64,000 nucleotides of DNA from Triplophysa rosa (Eukaryota > Chordata > Actinopteri > Cypriniformes > Nemacheilidae), in the NCBI RefSeq assembly GCF_024868665.1, contig NC_079890.1:30572179-30636178 (forward strand), given 5' to 3'. Position numbers and translations under genes: made by a program. Of this stretch, positions 34,528 through 45,689 are shown piece by piece. The stretch's first letter is position 1. Each line of letters opens with the position of its first letter. The notes under the pieces are model-generated. The model had not been told where the DNA came from. It did no database searches and saw only the letters and a program-made list of their open reading frames with translations.

Positions 34528-35349
34528 CACTGTAAAAAAATACTTGAGTCAACTTAAAATAATAAGGCAACATATCACAAGCAAGTTTTGAGTTAACTCA
34601 ACAAACAGAGACTGAAGTCCACCCAACTTAAAAAAATTATATTTAAGTCATTAGTTGTCACAACATAGTCAAATTTACCTAATGAACAACAGAACAAAAT
34701 ATTTTTTGTTGGCTGAACGTAAACAGAAAATTTAGATTGATTGTTTACAAATAAACAAATGTATTTGTTTTTTACTACAATTAGACATGTTTTCTGCCTC
34801 CAACAGACCAAAACTTTGATCAAATAACTGTTTAAACAGTTTGTGTTGAGTGCATTTATACCTGTTGTGCCCATGTGTCATGCACTTACACCTCAGCATT
34901 GAACACACAATCCTCGACCATGGTAACGATCAAAAACCATCATTCATTAAAAAAACTCTACATACAACAGATAACTAACAGTAACAATGGTATTAAAGCA
35001 TAAATTAAGCCAGCAATAACTAAAACACTCATCTTTAAAAGAAAAACAAATAAGAAACACAGAATTGAACATGCTGCAATGCATCTTGGGAACTTTAAAA
35101 CTCTTGCCATATTGTTTGTTCAGAATACACAGTTTTGTAAACTTGCAAACTTTCTGATGCATTTTGGCCAAAAACTTGAGTCCAGTCAAGTCCAGTCAAC
35201 AAAATAATCTTTGTTAGAAACATGTTTAGGCTAATTTTGTTCAGTATATGCAAAACAATCATTTGACTCCTTTAACTAAAAATTCTATGTTCAAGTTACT
35301 TATTTATCTTTATAGGGAGAACATTTTGCAAGTTGGACTTTTTACAGTG
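34528..35349. mobile_element. CACTA/EnSpm-type MITE
   Basis: It starts CACTGTAAAAAAATACTTGA and ends TTTTTACAGTG, the classic CACTA terminal repeat. TA lies outside both ends. The 822-bp interior is AT-rich, with open frames but no transposase motif. Its right end coincides with the left target copy of the adjacent hAT. Confidence 0.82.
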
Positions 35350-35778
35350 TACTAGTGACACACGATATAAAAATTTTCCGATATGCCGATATTTTTTCAA
35401 GTCATTTTAGCCGATATCGATATACTGTCTAGGCCCAAGTCTTTTTTGACATTGATAGAACAAAAGGTGCGTCTCTTTTAAGTTTTTTTCTATCGTGGCA
35501 TTTCCAAAAGTGGTCACTAGGGTGCTCTAAAACCACTTATCACCCAAAATTGTAAGTCTGTAATAAAAAAGAAATCGTTTATTTATTTACGTGTCTCTGT
35601 TTTATTTTACCTTATGTAAATATTTGCTAAACTTTTGTTAAATTAAAAATTTTACATAATTACATTAAGTTTGTAAAGGGAGTTTAACTGTTTGACAGCA
35701 ATAAAACAGTATATAGTAATAATGTCTAATAAAACCTTTAAAAAAACAAAACAACTATTAAACAAGTAGATACCAAGT

Positions 35779-35985
35779 GTTCCCTTTCTGTTGGTCTCTC
35801 GACGTTGTGTCGAGCTGACAGATGGGGTTCGCTCTTGAGAACCTATCAACTTCTGACTAGTTTAGAAAAGGCCAATGAAATTGGCGAATGAAATTTGCAT
35901 GCCGGACTCCGCCCCCAGATATCCGGGTATAAAAGGGAGACAGCATGCTGCATTCATTCACCTTTTGTTCTTCGGAGCCTTCACA
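35779..35985 (+). repeat. DIRS left inverted terminal repeat
   Basis: It pairs with 37040-37192 over about 150 bp. Its outer 20 bp (TTCCCTTTCTGTTGGTCTCT) are not shared with the right repeat but match the inner half of the internal complementary region at 61883-61910. Confidence 0.87.
35872..35934 (+). promoter_or_regulatory. Pol II promoter elements in the DIRS ITR
   Basis: Within 63 bp there is a CCAAT box (35872-35876), an octamer ATTTGCAT (35893-35900), a GC-box-like CTCCGCCCCC and TATAAAA (35928-35934). The same order is kept in the ITR at 61670-61732. This would drive transcription into gag. Confidence 0.65.
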
Positions 35986-36125
35986 CTGATCGACTTCGAG
36001 ACTTCAATCTCTACGCCGATTTACTGCTGGACTCTTATGACGTGGTGCGACTTTCCCCTGGGCGTCTCGGCAGTTCCAGAAGTGTTCGAGTTTTTTTCTA
36101 AAAGAGCAAATTTCTGCAGCGTGGC

Positions 36126-36960
36126 ATGTCCCGCTGTTCTCATGGGTGCAACACACTCATCGAGGAGGGGGACGGACACGATGTCTGCTTCCAGTACGCT
36201 GGAGCAGACATTGTGGATACGTCCTGCTCGCACTGCGGGCGGTTGACGATTCAGACGTTGCGTCACAGGCGGCTGTGTTCCCACGGGACTCAGCCACCAC
36301 CTCGTCTGCTCCCCGTTCCGTGACGGCAGGACTACGGCCCTGCCGCCCGCTACGGCAAGCAGCGAGGGTGATATGAGGATCACTGCGAGCGCTTATCCGC
36401 CAGCCACTGGCTCACGAACCGTTCGCACCTCGTCTCGCTCGTCTGTCCGTTCCCCAGGAGACGGTCCCACCATCTTGTTCCTCAACCACGTATTCAGACA
36501 CGATGCGTGATGACGAGATGTTGCAGCATCGGGGGGTGACGTACTACCATCCGACTCCGATGATTCCTCAGGCTCCCTCCCTCGGGGGGTCGAGCCCAGG
36601 AAGAAGCGGACGTCGAAATGTCAGCCATGCTTACCCGGGTTGCAATGCCCGCATTGCCTCTCCCAGCTGGCTACAAGGCACCTCGGGGTTTAGCGCGGCT
36701 CCAAGCCGTGCCCACCCCCAGGGCCGTGTTTACCGGAAGTGCATGAGGAACTTAGTAAGACCTGCAACGCCCCTTTCCAGCACGTTCACGTCAAACAAAG
36801 TTCTGTCACCCTCTCTTCCCTTGAGGGTGAGGCAGCTAGAGGATACGTCGATGTCCCCCAGGTGGAGTGTGCCGCCTCGGTGCACTCATGCCTGCAGGCG
36901 GCGGCCATCTGGGGGGCTCGACCTAGACTCCCGTCCAAAGCATGTGGGTCACGGCATCCA
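36126..36960 (+). pseudogene. DIRS ORF1 (gag-like) fragments
   Basis: The N-terminal piece at 36126-36320 shows a Cys/His-rich pattern (CSHGCN ... EEGDGHDVC ... CSHCGR) typical, as I recall, of fish DIRS ORF1. Around 36620-36750 a second frame reads PALPLPAGYKAPRGLARLQA before a stop. A third frame from 36739 reads HEELSKTCNAPF and continues to RPRLPSKACG. The third part matches the minus-strand gag remnant at 63708-63992. Frameshifts and the deletion after KACG mean no full protein can be made. Confidence 0.72.
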
Positions 36961-37021
36961 CGAGGGAACGAGACGTTGTGTCCTTCTTGCCACAACGCTG
37001 GCCGCCCGCCGCAGCGGTCGA

Positions 37022-37241
37022 GGGATGCTCAGGCTCCTCAGACCAAAGGTGAATGAATGCAGCATACCCGGATATCCGGGGGCGGAGTCCGGCATGCAAA
37101 TTTCATTCGCCAATTTCATTGGCCTTTTCTAAACTAGTCAGAAGTTGATAGGTTCTCAAGAGCGAACCCCATCTGTCAGCTCGACACAACGTCTTGTTCC
37201 CTCCATCAGGGAACTGAGGTTACATCCGTAACCAAGACGTT
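37022..37241 (-). repeat. DIRS right inverted terminal repeat
   Basis: Inverted relative to the left repeat, it keeps the octamer (ATGCAAAT at 37094-37101) and the CCAAT box complement (37118-37122). It has lost about 16 bp that include the TATA box, between GGATATCCGGGTA and TGCTGCATTC in the ITR sense. Its outer extension carries the GGTTACATCCGTAACC palindrome. Confidence 0.85.
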
Positions 37242-37369
37242 TTCCACACAGACTTATTGAGAATCGTTGAGAAATTATCAAAGAAATCACTCGTTTTAAT
37301 GGCCAATCGCTTTAGCTGTAGCTTAGCATCAGTGTAAACGACTCCTGTATTAACAGTGATGGGCAAACG

Positions 37370-38584
37370 CAGAGCCAATATACGCAGACTACGCAGGTTG
37401 CGTAGGGGCTCTGCACCAACAGGGGGCACCCTTGAGTACCGAATCCAAAACACTATAATGTAACAAGACGCTATTTTTATAACTTGCAGATTAAACTTTA
37501 CAGGAATCATTTAGAAATTTGCGTTTTAATACTTTACTCGGTCTCGGACATCATGTTGTGCGTGGCAGGTGATGACATGTGCGTGATGTGATGCGTCTTT
37601 ACATATGGCCATGGCAAAAAACGTAGCTACCGTCTGTAGCGGAAAAAAACGCTAACAACGCGAAGCAAAAGAACATGAAGGCATGTGTTTTTGTACTATT
37701 TTCAAAGTCTTATTTAGTTTTGCCAAATTATGCATGTACAGATTTACAAATTCAGTATTATCCACTGGCAAAAAGTTGGTTTGACGTTGGACGTTCGATA
37801 GTCTCATTTAGGGACCGTCTCCAAAGTTACATAGGCTACATTAATATACACGTTAATAACTTCAATTGCATTTAAAGGGAATGACTTACTGTCACAAAAC
37901 CAGCTGTACACTGTTCATGGGGTGTCAGCTATAATGTACACCTTTTAGATTTTTGATACATTTATTAGAATAAACTGTAAAACTGTCAATTAATACTGTA
38001 TGTAAATATTGCTGTGTATTTCACTACTGTATGGGTTCATACAAAAATGTATACCATTATTTAAAGCTTACAAGGAATGACTTACAACCAACTGTACAGT
38101 GTTCATGTGAGTCTCAGCTATAATGCATACCACTGCAATCCACTGTATTTCGTTTGCCCATGGTCACTTGTAATTTTTGTGTCATCACATTTAGAGAATT
38201 ATTGATGTGTTTTCGTATGCTTAGCTTTTTTGAGTAAACTATATTTATCATGTTTTATTTTTGTTAATCACTCATTTGATTAGTAAAAACACACTGCATT
38301 TGCGTGTTCGTCTTTTTTGTACAGCTAGATGGTTCCAGAGCCACGCGTTACTTTAGGTAAAGAATTATTTACTTGTGAATCAAAATGTGAATTTAATTTT
38401 ATACTTAATTGTTCTAATCAGTTTAATGTTTTTTTGTCTTCGAGTTTTTATTCATTTAAGTGTGTTAATTGATTTGTTGTTTGTTATTTCTTATAGTTTA
38501 CAGTTATGTTTATCTAAATTTAACTATGACAAGGGCCCCTACAAAGGTTTGCTTAGGGCCCCCAGGCGTCTAGGATCGGCACTG
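37370..38584. mobile_element. hAT transposon, non-autonomous (TSD GGCAAACG)
   Basis: The left end CAGAGCCAATATACGCAGAC and the right end, inverted, CAGTGCCGATCCTAGACGCC enclose 1.2 kb. The perfect 8-bp duplication GGCAAACG lies at 37362-37369 and 38585-38592. Subterminal GTAGGGGC and GGGGCCCT motifs occur at both ends. It lies inside the 35353-39578 hAT. No transposase frame is seen. Confidence 0.88.
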
Positions 38585-39605
38585 GGCAAACGGAAAGCCT
38601 TCACACAGCAATCTGCCATAAACAATGAGCTTTTGTCCTCATAATATACATTCATATACCTGCAGAGTCTGTGCTGACTGATTATGGCTCACTGATAGAG
38701 CGAATGTGGATGGACACGACAGGAGTACAGTACTGTGCTATAGCATTAGCCTATAGCTGACAAACTAACAACAGAGCTGTGAAATAACAAACTTATCGTG
38801 TGCTTGTGAAATATGAATCATGTGTGCGTGGGCTATGATGGATCAGATTTTTACGCTGTTTTAATGGAGGAACACCGCTTTGTTTGCATACTTTGTTGGA
38901 AAACAATGACAGATAGTTCTTTCACAAGAAATCCAATGTACACAATGGGAAATATATTCACAGTTCTCTGATTTATTACATTTGTGGACTTAAAGTGTAA
39001 ATGGATATTATATTGTGAATGCTTGGCATGGAAGATTTAGCAGTATGAGCTCGTCTGGATATCTGAGTGACGTACAGTGTCATAATAATGGTATGTAGCA
39101 CGTTATGAATGTATGATCTGATTTGCACTCCTCGCGAAAATTATTATATTACTGCTGCTAGAGCATATAAAACTGGATATCAATGCGAAACAGTATGTGA
39201 TGTTTATTACAGTCATTGAAAAAAAATACTTAGTAAATTAAAAAGTTGAGAAACAAAAATACGTAGGGCTCTTAATGGTAACACAATGTCAGAGCACTGG
39301 CTCAACCTAAAACCTTGTGTGCTTTTAACACAACCCTATGTTTATATGACAGTTTAGACGCAATAAGACACGAAAATGAACTTTAGTACTCATATGCTAT
39401 GTGACAAGCTGGTGTCTTTGCGAGTGCACGCTCATGTCAGAACGCCTACACATAATCAACACATCTTTTTTTATCGGCACAGCATATCAGCGTAATTTTT
39501 TCATATCGGGCCGATATTTAATTTATAAGCCAATATTGGCCTATAATATCTGCGTGCCTATTATATCGTGCATCCCTACAGTGTACGGAAGTGACATATT
39601 TACCG

Positions 39606-39880
39606 CTTTGGTCACACTTCAGTATAGGGGGCAATTCTCGCTATTAACAAAGCATTTAACTACGACTTTTTCCCCAATAAACTCTTAACTACTTGCATAT
39701 TAATAGTTAGTAAGGTAGTTGTTAGGTTTAGGTATTGGGTAGGATTAGGGATGTAGAGTATGGTCATGCAGACTATGTGCTTTATGAGTACTAATAAACA
39801 GCCAATATGCCAATAATAGGCATGCTAATAACAACTAGTTAATAGTGAGAATTGCCCCCTATACTGAAGTGTTACCAAAG
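39606..39880. mobile_element. MITE with CTTTGGTCACACTTCAGTATAG ends
   Basis: The left end CTTTGGTCACACTTCAGT and the right end, inverted, CTTTGGTAACACTTCAGT agree over more than 30 bp through GTATAGGGGGCAATTCTC. The 275-bp copy is a common zebrafish-type MITE. No clean target duplication is visible. Confidence 0.85.
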
Positions 39881-40866
39881 TTTTGATATTTGGGAGGGGG
39901 TCATTGAGCTAGTTTTTAGGCTAGTTTTTATAGGCCATTGGGCTGGTTTTGTTACACAGATTTGGCAGCCCTGAATTAATATCTCATAACTGAGATCAGC
40001 GATAGAAAGACATATATAAATGTTTTTTCCACATATACAAATATAAAACATATCTAACCTTTACGAACTTAAGTAATATTACGTGGTAATAACACAAATA
40101 TCCAAACACACAAGCTACAAACTTCAAATGATGCAACAGCAACGTTGCGTTAACACATACATGCTTCCTTTTATTCAATCACTGCCATGCTGCTGTTAGA
40201 GCTGTACTTTACTTCTAGAAATGTTGACTTAGTTCACCATTAGCTGTCCCTAAGTACACCATTAGAAGAGAGAGAGGAAGGAGAAAGGGGAGAGGGGATG
40301 GTCATAAGCTCAGAGGTCCCCATTATAACCTCCACCTCTCCCGTCCTCTATTCAGCGCTGGTCCCAAAATGGAATATAAAACACCCTCTAGCTCTCCTTC
40401 TCTCACTCCCTTTTTTTCTTTTTACGTCTTCTGTAAAGGCTCTGGAGAGGCCTGGTCGGACTTTGGCGTTGAAGAGGAAATTAACCTCATAGCAGAGCTA
40501 CTTGTGGAGCTTGTTAAGCCAGACACCTGCTCACCATGGCCCACTTCAGCATCGTTTAACTTCATGTCTTTCCCTTCACCCCTTCATCCCCTCCCCTCTG
40601 TCTCTCTCCCTATCCCCTTCTCCCCCATAGGTCTATGACACTTGAAGAAAGATACCGGTGCAAAATATGCTTCTAGGAAATGGTATGAAATTATAGCAAT
40701 GTAAGGCACCCTGCAGAGGCAACGAACAAGGAAGAAATCTCTCCTCCTGACATGTGTAAGAGTTGTAAGCTATGCAGAAAGAAAGAATGAGAAATAGAAA
40801 AATTAAAAGCAAGAAAGACTTACTGTGTGCTCTTGACACCCCAAAAGGAATCTGAAATAGGTATAT
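39881..40866. other. Gene-free region
   Basis: The stretch includes a pyrimidine-rich patch at 40560-40630. The plus frame at 40369-40638 (89 codons) contains a short GVEEEINLIAELLVELVKP run, but there is no splice or homology evidence. I do not call a gene. Confidence 0.4.
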
Positions 40867-41264
40867 TTAAAGGTGCTGTGTGTAATTTATTGGAGGATCT
40901 ATTGAAATAAATGCAATATAATATACATAACTATGTTTTCAGAGGTGTATAAAGACCTTACATAATGAAGCGTTATGTTTTTATTACCTTTGAATGCGCA
41001 GTTTTTATCTACATACACCGCGAGTCCCCTTGCATGGAATTCACCATGTTGTTTCTACAGTATAGCCCTAAACGGACAAAGTACTCTACAGAGTGCGTTT
41101 CGTAAATACATTATCCTTTTCAGCAAAGAATCGAAAACGTGACGACATCTTAATCCTGCGTCAGCCTCCATAGTGCTTCGAAAGGGAGGGTTGGAGTGAG
41201 CCGTTCATTGCAATTCGCAACCTCACTACTAGATGCTGCTAAATTTCATACACTGGACCTTTAA
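40867..41264 (+). mobile_element. TTAAAGGT MITE, copy 2 (intact)
   Basis: It begins TTAAAGGTGCTGTGTG and ends CACTGGACCTTTAA, and it matches 19530-19930 along its full length. This uninterrupted copy shows where the hAT split the other one. It is 398 bp and non-coding, with a TTAA-type target. Confidence 0.87.
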
Positions 41265-42297
41265 AATCAGCCAGAATGAACAACTGAGATTTACAGAAGG
41301 CAGAAATAGTCAGCCTTGGTAGTTATTCTCCTCACATCCAAAAGATAAAATGATGAAGGACCTCAAAGCCAGAGAGGGGGAAAGGGTTTCTGGATGTTCC
41401 TCAACATGCCCACCGATGAGTTACTCTCAGTGGCATAGGGGACACCCCCGCAGCTCTGTGGTTACCTATTTATGATAGGACACTTATGAAAGTGATGTTT
41501 AGTGTGGGGCAAGGGATTAAAATGAGCCGGTGCCGTCCGAGGCTGAGGCACGGCACATAGGCTGACGGCATCGCTGCTGCGTATCAGTGCACGGCTCTTC
41601 TGGTGTTAAGAAGCGGCACTCCATCGTGCCCCTGTATTGTTTAAGTTTTTTACAATTTATTCATTTACATTATTAATCGCGGAAAACTGATCTATATGCA
41701 ACATAGTAACGAAATCATGCTTGTAAAAGCATCACATTCGCACATTAAGTGCGCAAAGAAATCTATCTCTGCGTGCGTCAGATGCGCACTGCCTATTCAT
41801 TGATTAACGTTTTTAACTACAACACTGAGTAAAAATAAAGTTAAATCCTGCCCATCGTCCATCACTGGTAGACTTTGAACTTGAGCTCATGCGTTCTTAA
41901 TACGCGTCCGGTGCGCAATACCTGCGAGTTGTAGACGCAACGCGTGGCCCTGTGCTTCTCGTCCGGTGCGTACTGCCATTGTAGTATAACAATTCTAAAT
42001 GTCAATTTCGAAGACAGCACTGCATATATCGCATAGCTATTTTTAAAGCTAATAAATTGAACTGATCTTAAGCATGCTGTATGAGAGAAAATGAAACTGA
42101 AAGACTAATTTGCAATGGGGGACTGTTCCGCAGTAGAGCTTTGTGTCCTGCTGCAAACCATCGAATCATTATAACAACACTAAAGAGCGAATTCTTACTT
42201 TTTGCTGCCAACTTTGAATTACGTTCAATGAAACGCGCTTCCATTTCACCAAGAACATGATCCAAAGCACTGATATACAGCCTATGTATCTATCAAT
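41265..42297. other. Mostly unassigned sequence with a possible hAT trace
   Basis: CpG-rich, GGTGCGCA-rich stretches at 41520-41640 and 41740-41990 look like an old transposon, but no end pair was found. A minus-strand frame at 42068-42265 starts MDHVLGEMEARFIERNSKL, which loosely resembles a segment of hAT transposases of the DUF4371 type. That similarity is from memory and weak. Confidence 0.3.
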
Positions 42298-42322
42298 GGG
42301 CCTCATTCATGAAACACGAGCC

Positions 42323-43481
42323 CAGTGGCGGTTCTACATTGAATTACACCCTGGGCGAGACCCCCTTCGAGCATCCCCCCCCAAAAAAATACCACAAAAT
42401 TCTGCACAAACAGTTATATTTTATTCTATCAACATAAGTGAAAATTATATTTCTCAATTGCACAAATCCTTCATTAGAACATTTGAAAAACACACTTAAG
42501 AGAATCCAGTTATTTAACTATTGCAATTACAACAGGAAACACACTTTTTAAGGTGCACAATCTCCACCTCCAACATTGCCAAAAGACGATGAACACAATT
42601 CTGCACAAAATATGACAGTATAAATTATCAGAACTTAAATAAATATGCACTATATACATAAATGTGCCAAAAATAAACAGAAACTTAAGAGTTATACCGA
42701 CCAATTCACACTAGCCCTTCATTCGTGACATGGATACCATAATAATCATACAGACGGAACATACTTGCATACCTTTTGCTCGTTTCTCCTCTTCTTCTTT
42801 TCTTTTTTTCTAAATTGGGCACCTGATGGCTTTGACCTTTTCCTGTCCATCTCTGTGTTTATTTGGCACTCGACAATCAACAGATTTCCCATCCCCCCCA
42901 CACAACCAGAAGTCAAGACTAAACCAATAGAGTGTTTTCACGACGCGTCATCAATCCGGAAGTCGGCCATGTTGGAGGCATTGAAAGTAAGCACTGCTAT
43001 TGAACCTAATGGAAATCGCAGATTTTGCTGGAGAAAAAATGATTCTTCTTTAGAAATAACTGTGAAAATACAGCTCTTTAATGCAAGTCGATCACACCCC
43101 AGAATCGCTATAGCCATGTGCTGTAACATCACGTGCAGTATAATTAATTATTTTCTACTCTGAACTTCACTCACGAGTCAGCAGTATTGATTGATGATGC
43201 GTCGTGAAAACACTCTAATGGGGAACACATAATTGTTTAGTAATACCTATTTTTATTAGCCATTTCACAAAGCTTCTGTGCACGGCACCTTCTCAGCAAG
43301 CAGGGGAGCCAATTTGCCAATTCCCCACACACAGTGAAATGATATATAATAGAAAACCGCTTCGGTGGCGGCGCAAAGAATTATTATTATTTTTTTAACT
43401 GCTCGTGCAGCCCCCCATGTATCATGAAAAAATGCCGCCCCGGGCGGTTGCCTGGTTCGCCCGTGCCAAAAACTGCTACTG
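42323..43481. mobile_element. hAT transposon (TSD CACGAGCC)
   Basis: Ends CAGTGGCGGTTCTAC and, inverted, CAGTAGCAGTTTTTGGC are flanked by perfect 8-bp duplications CACGAGCC at 42315-42322 and 43482-43489. Subterminal CTGGGCGAG and CCCGGGCGG motifs are present. It is 1.16 kb, has no transposase, and carries a MITE at 42926-43219. Confidence 0.9.
42926..43219. mobile_element. MITE with GAGTGTTTTCACGACGC ends
   Basis: The ends TAGAGTGTTTTCACGACGCG and, inverted, TAGAGTGTTTTCACGACGC are near-perfect over about 30 bp, including TCATCAAT. TA borders both ends. Overlapping open frames of 64 and 132 codons cross it but show no known motif. It is nested in the hAT at 42323-43481. Confidence 0.85.
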
Positions 43482-43528
43482 CACGAGCCGAACGATTTTT
43501 TGTGTAAATCGTTTGTAAAGTCGTTTTG

Positions 43529-43985
43529 TGTCATGGTTCTGCCTCGTCTTGCCAAGTTTTTCTAGTCTTGGAGAAGGATCATGACAGTACCAAGTGTTCT
43601 GTGTGGAAGCTCGTAGGCATAGCTGGGTTCAGCATGTCACGAGCTCTCGGGTCTCATCTATGTCCCCGCCCTCTAGTTACCTCATTAATTATCTTGTTAT
43701 GGTTTCATCCCCTCACCTGTTCCCTGATTGATTTGGTTCCTTATTTAATGCCCTTGTGTTTTCTGTCCTGTGCTCATTCGTTTTGTTTGCTAGTTTGTCG
43801 TGTTCTAAGACATTGCGTCTTCAGCTCAGTCATCGTCATCGTCATAGTCATAGTCATAGTCAAGTCAGTGTTTGTCAAGTGTGTTATTAGTTTAGTCCAG
43901 TCTAGAGTATTTGTTTCTATCGAGTCTGTGTTTTATTTGATCTCTGTCAGTATTGGTTTTACCCCCCTCTGTTATGAATTTTAAA
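43529..43985 (+). repeat. LTR fragment with hexamer repeat
   Basis: It starts TGTCATGGTTCTGCC. Like the solo LTR at 29841 it has a CTCACCTGTTCC...TTATTTAATGCCC promoter-like region followed by a short hexamer array (TCATCG/TCATAG, 43834-43862). It lacks an identifiable CATGACA end and so is 3' truncated. The family is probably Gypsy-like. Confidence 0.6.
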
Positions 43986-44236
43986 TCTTTTAATTACTTA
44001 ATATCTAACATAACATAATTTTCATGTCAAATTCTTACATGTAAATCTTAGAGACTGTTTAATGCAGCTCACAGGGCCATGAATCCATGAATGGTATATC
44101 TGCAAGGTATCATCTTAATTTAGCATTAAAATTTTGCCAGAGATCTCAACGTCAGACATGAAATAACTTGCATCTAAAAGCAGTTTGAAAAAGAATGAGC
44201 AGTTGGTCCCACCACGCATCCCGTAGTTCGGTTGTT

Positions 44237-44790
44237 TTAAAGGGGTCATATGGCGCGAACACGTGTTTTTCTGTGTCTTTGGTGTGTTAGTTGCCCATGC
44301 ATGTATTAGACATGTAAAATTGCAAAAATTAAAGTGTCGGAACAAAAGATGCATTCTATCTAAAAGCGAATGCTCACCCAGACCTGCCTGAAACGCCTCG
44401 TGTAACCACACCTCCACAAATCTACGTCAGTTCGTGGTATGATTTGACTAAGACCGCCCAAATGTATACGCAAGTAAGGTGGGAGTACCTGTCAGTACAA
44501 TTGCTTTGGAACCTGATGTTCCAAATATGGTAAGAGGCGTTACAGTTCTGTCACACGCTTGCAGTATTCGACCAATCACTACGCACTGGTTAACTGGCCA
44601 ATCATAGCACACCTCGCTATTCAGAAAATGAGCTTTGTTAAAAATCTGCTGTTTCAGAGAGGCGGGGCAAAGAGGAGATACAAACATGAACGGTATGTGG
44701 AAAATACAGCGTTTTTTAACCTTAAATCGTGTATACACATTGCATTACATCTAAAACAAACGATAATATTAGTTTTAGCCAGTCATATGA
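44237..44790 (+). mobile_element. TTAAAGGGGTCA MITE, copy 3
   Basis: It starts TTAAAGGGGTCATATGGC and matches copies 1 and 2. Near its end AGTTTTAGCCAGTCATATGAC is followed by unrelated sequence rather than CCCCTTTAA, so the right terminus is damaged. It keeps a segment around 44620-44660 (GAGCTTTGTT) that copy 1 lacks and copy 2 has in variant form. Confidence 0.78.
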
Positions 44791-45110
44791 CGTTAGCAGA
44801 ATGTTTTTATTTTTTATTTACATTGATGGATTTAACAGTGTTTGTATATTATTTACAAGAAACGCTTATGGTCACAGAACAGGAAATATTGGAAATAAAC
44901 TCTATATTACCTACCTGTTGTCTGCAGAACACAGCACTTTTCATAACACGTTTTTTTGTAAAAGCAAAGAAAGTGTAACAACAACAACAGCTAATAGACT
45001 CTACTGCATCTACCAGTCGATGAAACGATCTGTCATCTTCAGTGAGCGGACACAGACTGTGAGGAGCGAGCGTTAAATGGAAAAAGCGGAGTGGAATATG
45101 CGGACCTTTA

Positions 45111-45596
45111 GGCCCGATTCACATTTCGCGTCTTTTCAGCGCGCATATTCGTTATTTTAAATGTAGACAGCTGCGCGGAAATAGGGGAAGACGCGCATGC
45201 AGTGTGACGCGCTCTTTTTTTCAGGAGCATCGGCGCCGCATCGAGATGAAAAAATCTCAACTTTTCAGAAAGGCGCAAGCGCACCGCAGGTCATGTGACA
45301 AGAACCAACCAATCAATATAGACAAGATCAATGAAAATAGAGACACAGATGATCACAGCATAACTAAATCTAGTAGCAGAGTTATTGCGAGGTATTTTCA
45401 GTGCATATAATCCATATATCCTTTGTTTATACCTCCTCGTCTCAACGGCTATCGTGGCCCATGGTTGCTTAGCGACGACAGATGCCAGGAGAGCACAAAG
45501 TCCAGGCGCTTTGGAAAGAAAGAGAACACAGTTTTGGAGAACACAGTGCAGCTCGTGTTTTCCGCGCGGTTTTAGACGCGAAATGTGAATCGAACC
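45111..45596. mobile_element. Harbinger-type MITE (TSD TTA)
   Basis: Ends GGCCCGATTCACATTTCGCG and, inverted, GGTTCGATTCACATTTCGCG are flanked by TTA on both sides (45108-45110, 45597-45599). TTA is a canonical PIF/Harbinger target. Inner GACGCG/CGCGTC repeats occur at both ends. The 486-bp interior is non-coding. Confidence 0.8.
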
Positions 45597-45689
45597 TTAC
45601 AGTGTAATAAGATAAAGTTTTTCAAGGGGATGTGAATCCTCTCTACTCCAATTCGGCTACCGTTCTATTTCGCATACCAAAGGGCGCCA

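Larger units (their letters stand above)
35779..37241 (+). mobile_element. DIRS-like retrotransposon, internally deleted, both ITRs
   Basis: Inverted terminal repeats run from 35801 inward and from 37192 inward, and each has a different outermost extension: CCCTTTCTGTTGGTCTCTC at the left and the GTTACATCCGTAACCAAGAC block at the right. That asymmetry is a DIRS hallmark. Both edges abut GTT (35779-35781 and 37239-37241), matching the GTT inside the internal complementary region of the second copy at 61883-61885. Only gag-like fragments remain; RT, RNase H and tyrosine recombinase are deleted. The deletion ends within the internal complementary region, of which about 22 bp persist at 36961-36984. 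Confidence 0.88.
35353..39578. mobile_element. hAT transposon carrying nested DIRS and hAT insertions (TSD CAGTGTAC)
   Basis: The left end TAGTGACACACGATATAA and the right end, inverted, TAGGGATGCACGATATAAT are typical hAT termini. The perfect 8-bp duplication CAGTGTAC is at 35345-35352 and 39579-39586. The subterminal CCGATAT/ATATCGG repeats occur at both ends. Subtracting the DIRS element (35779-37241) and the second hAT (37370-38584) leaves about 1.55 kb of host element without a recognisable transposase. Confidence 0.9.

Noticed and set aside
36503..37132. 209-codon plus frame across DIRS element A
   Set aside because: Its frame runs across gag, the deletion junction and the right ITR. 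The gag motifs lie in other frames.
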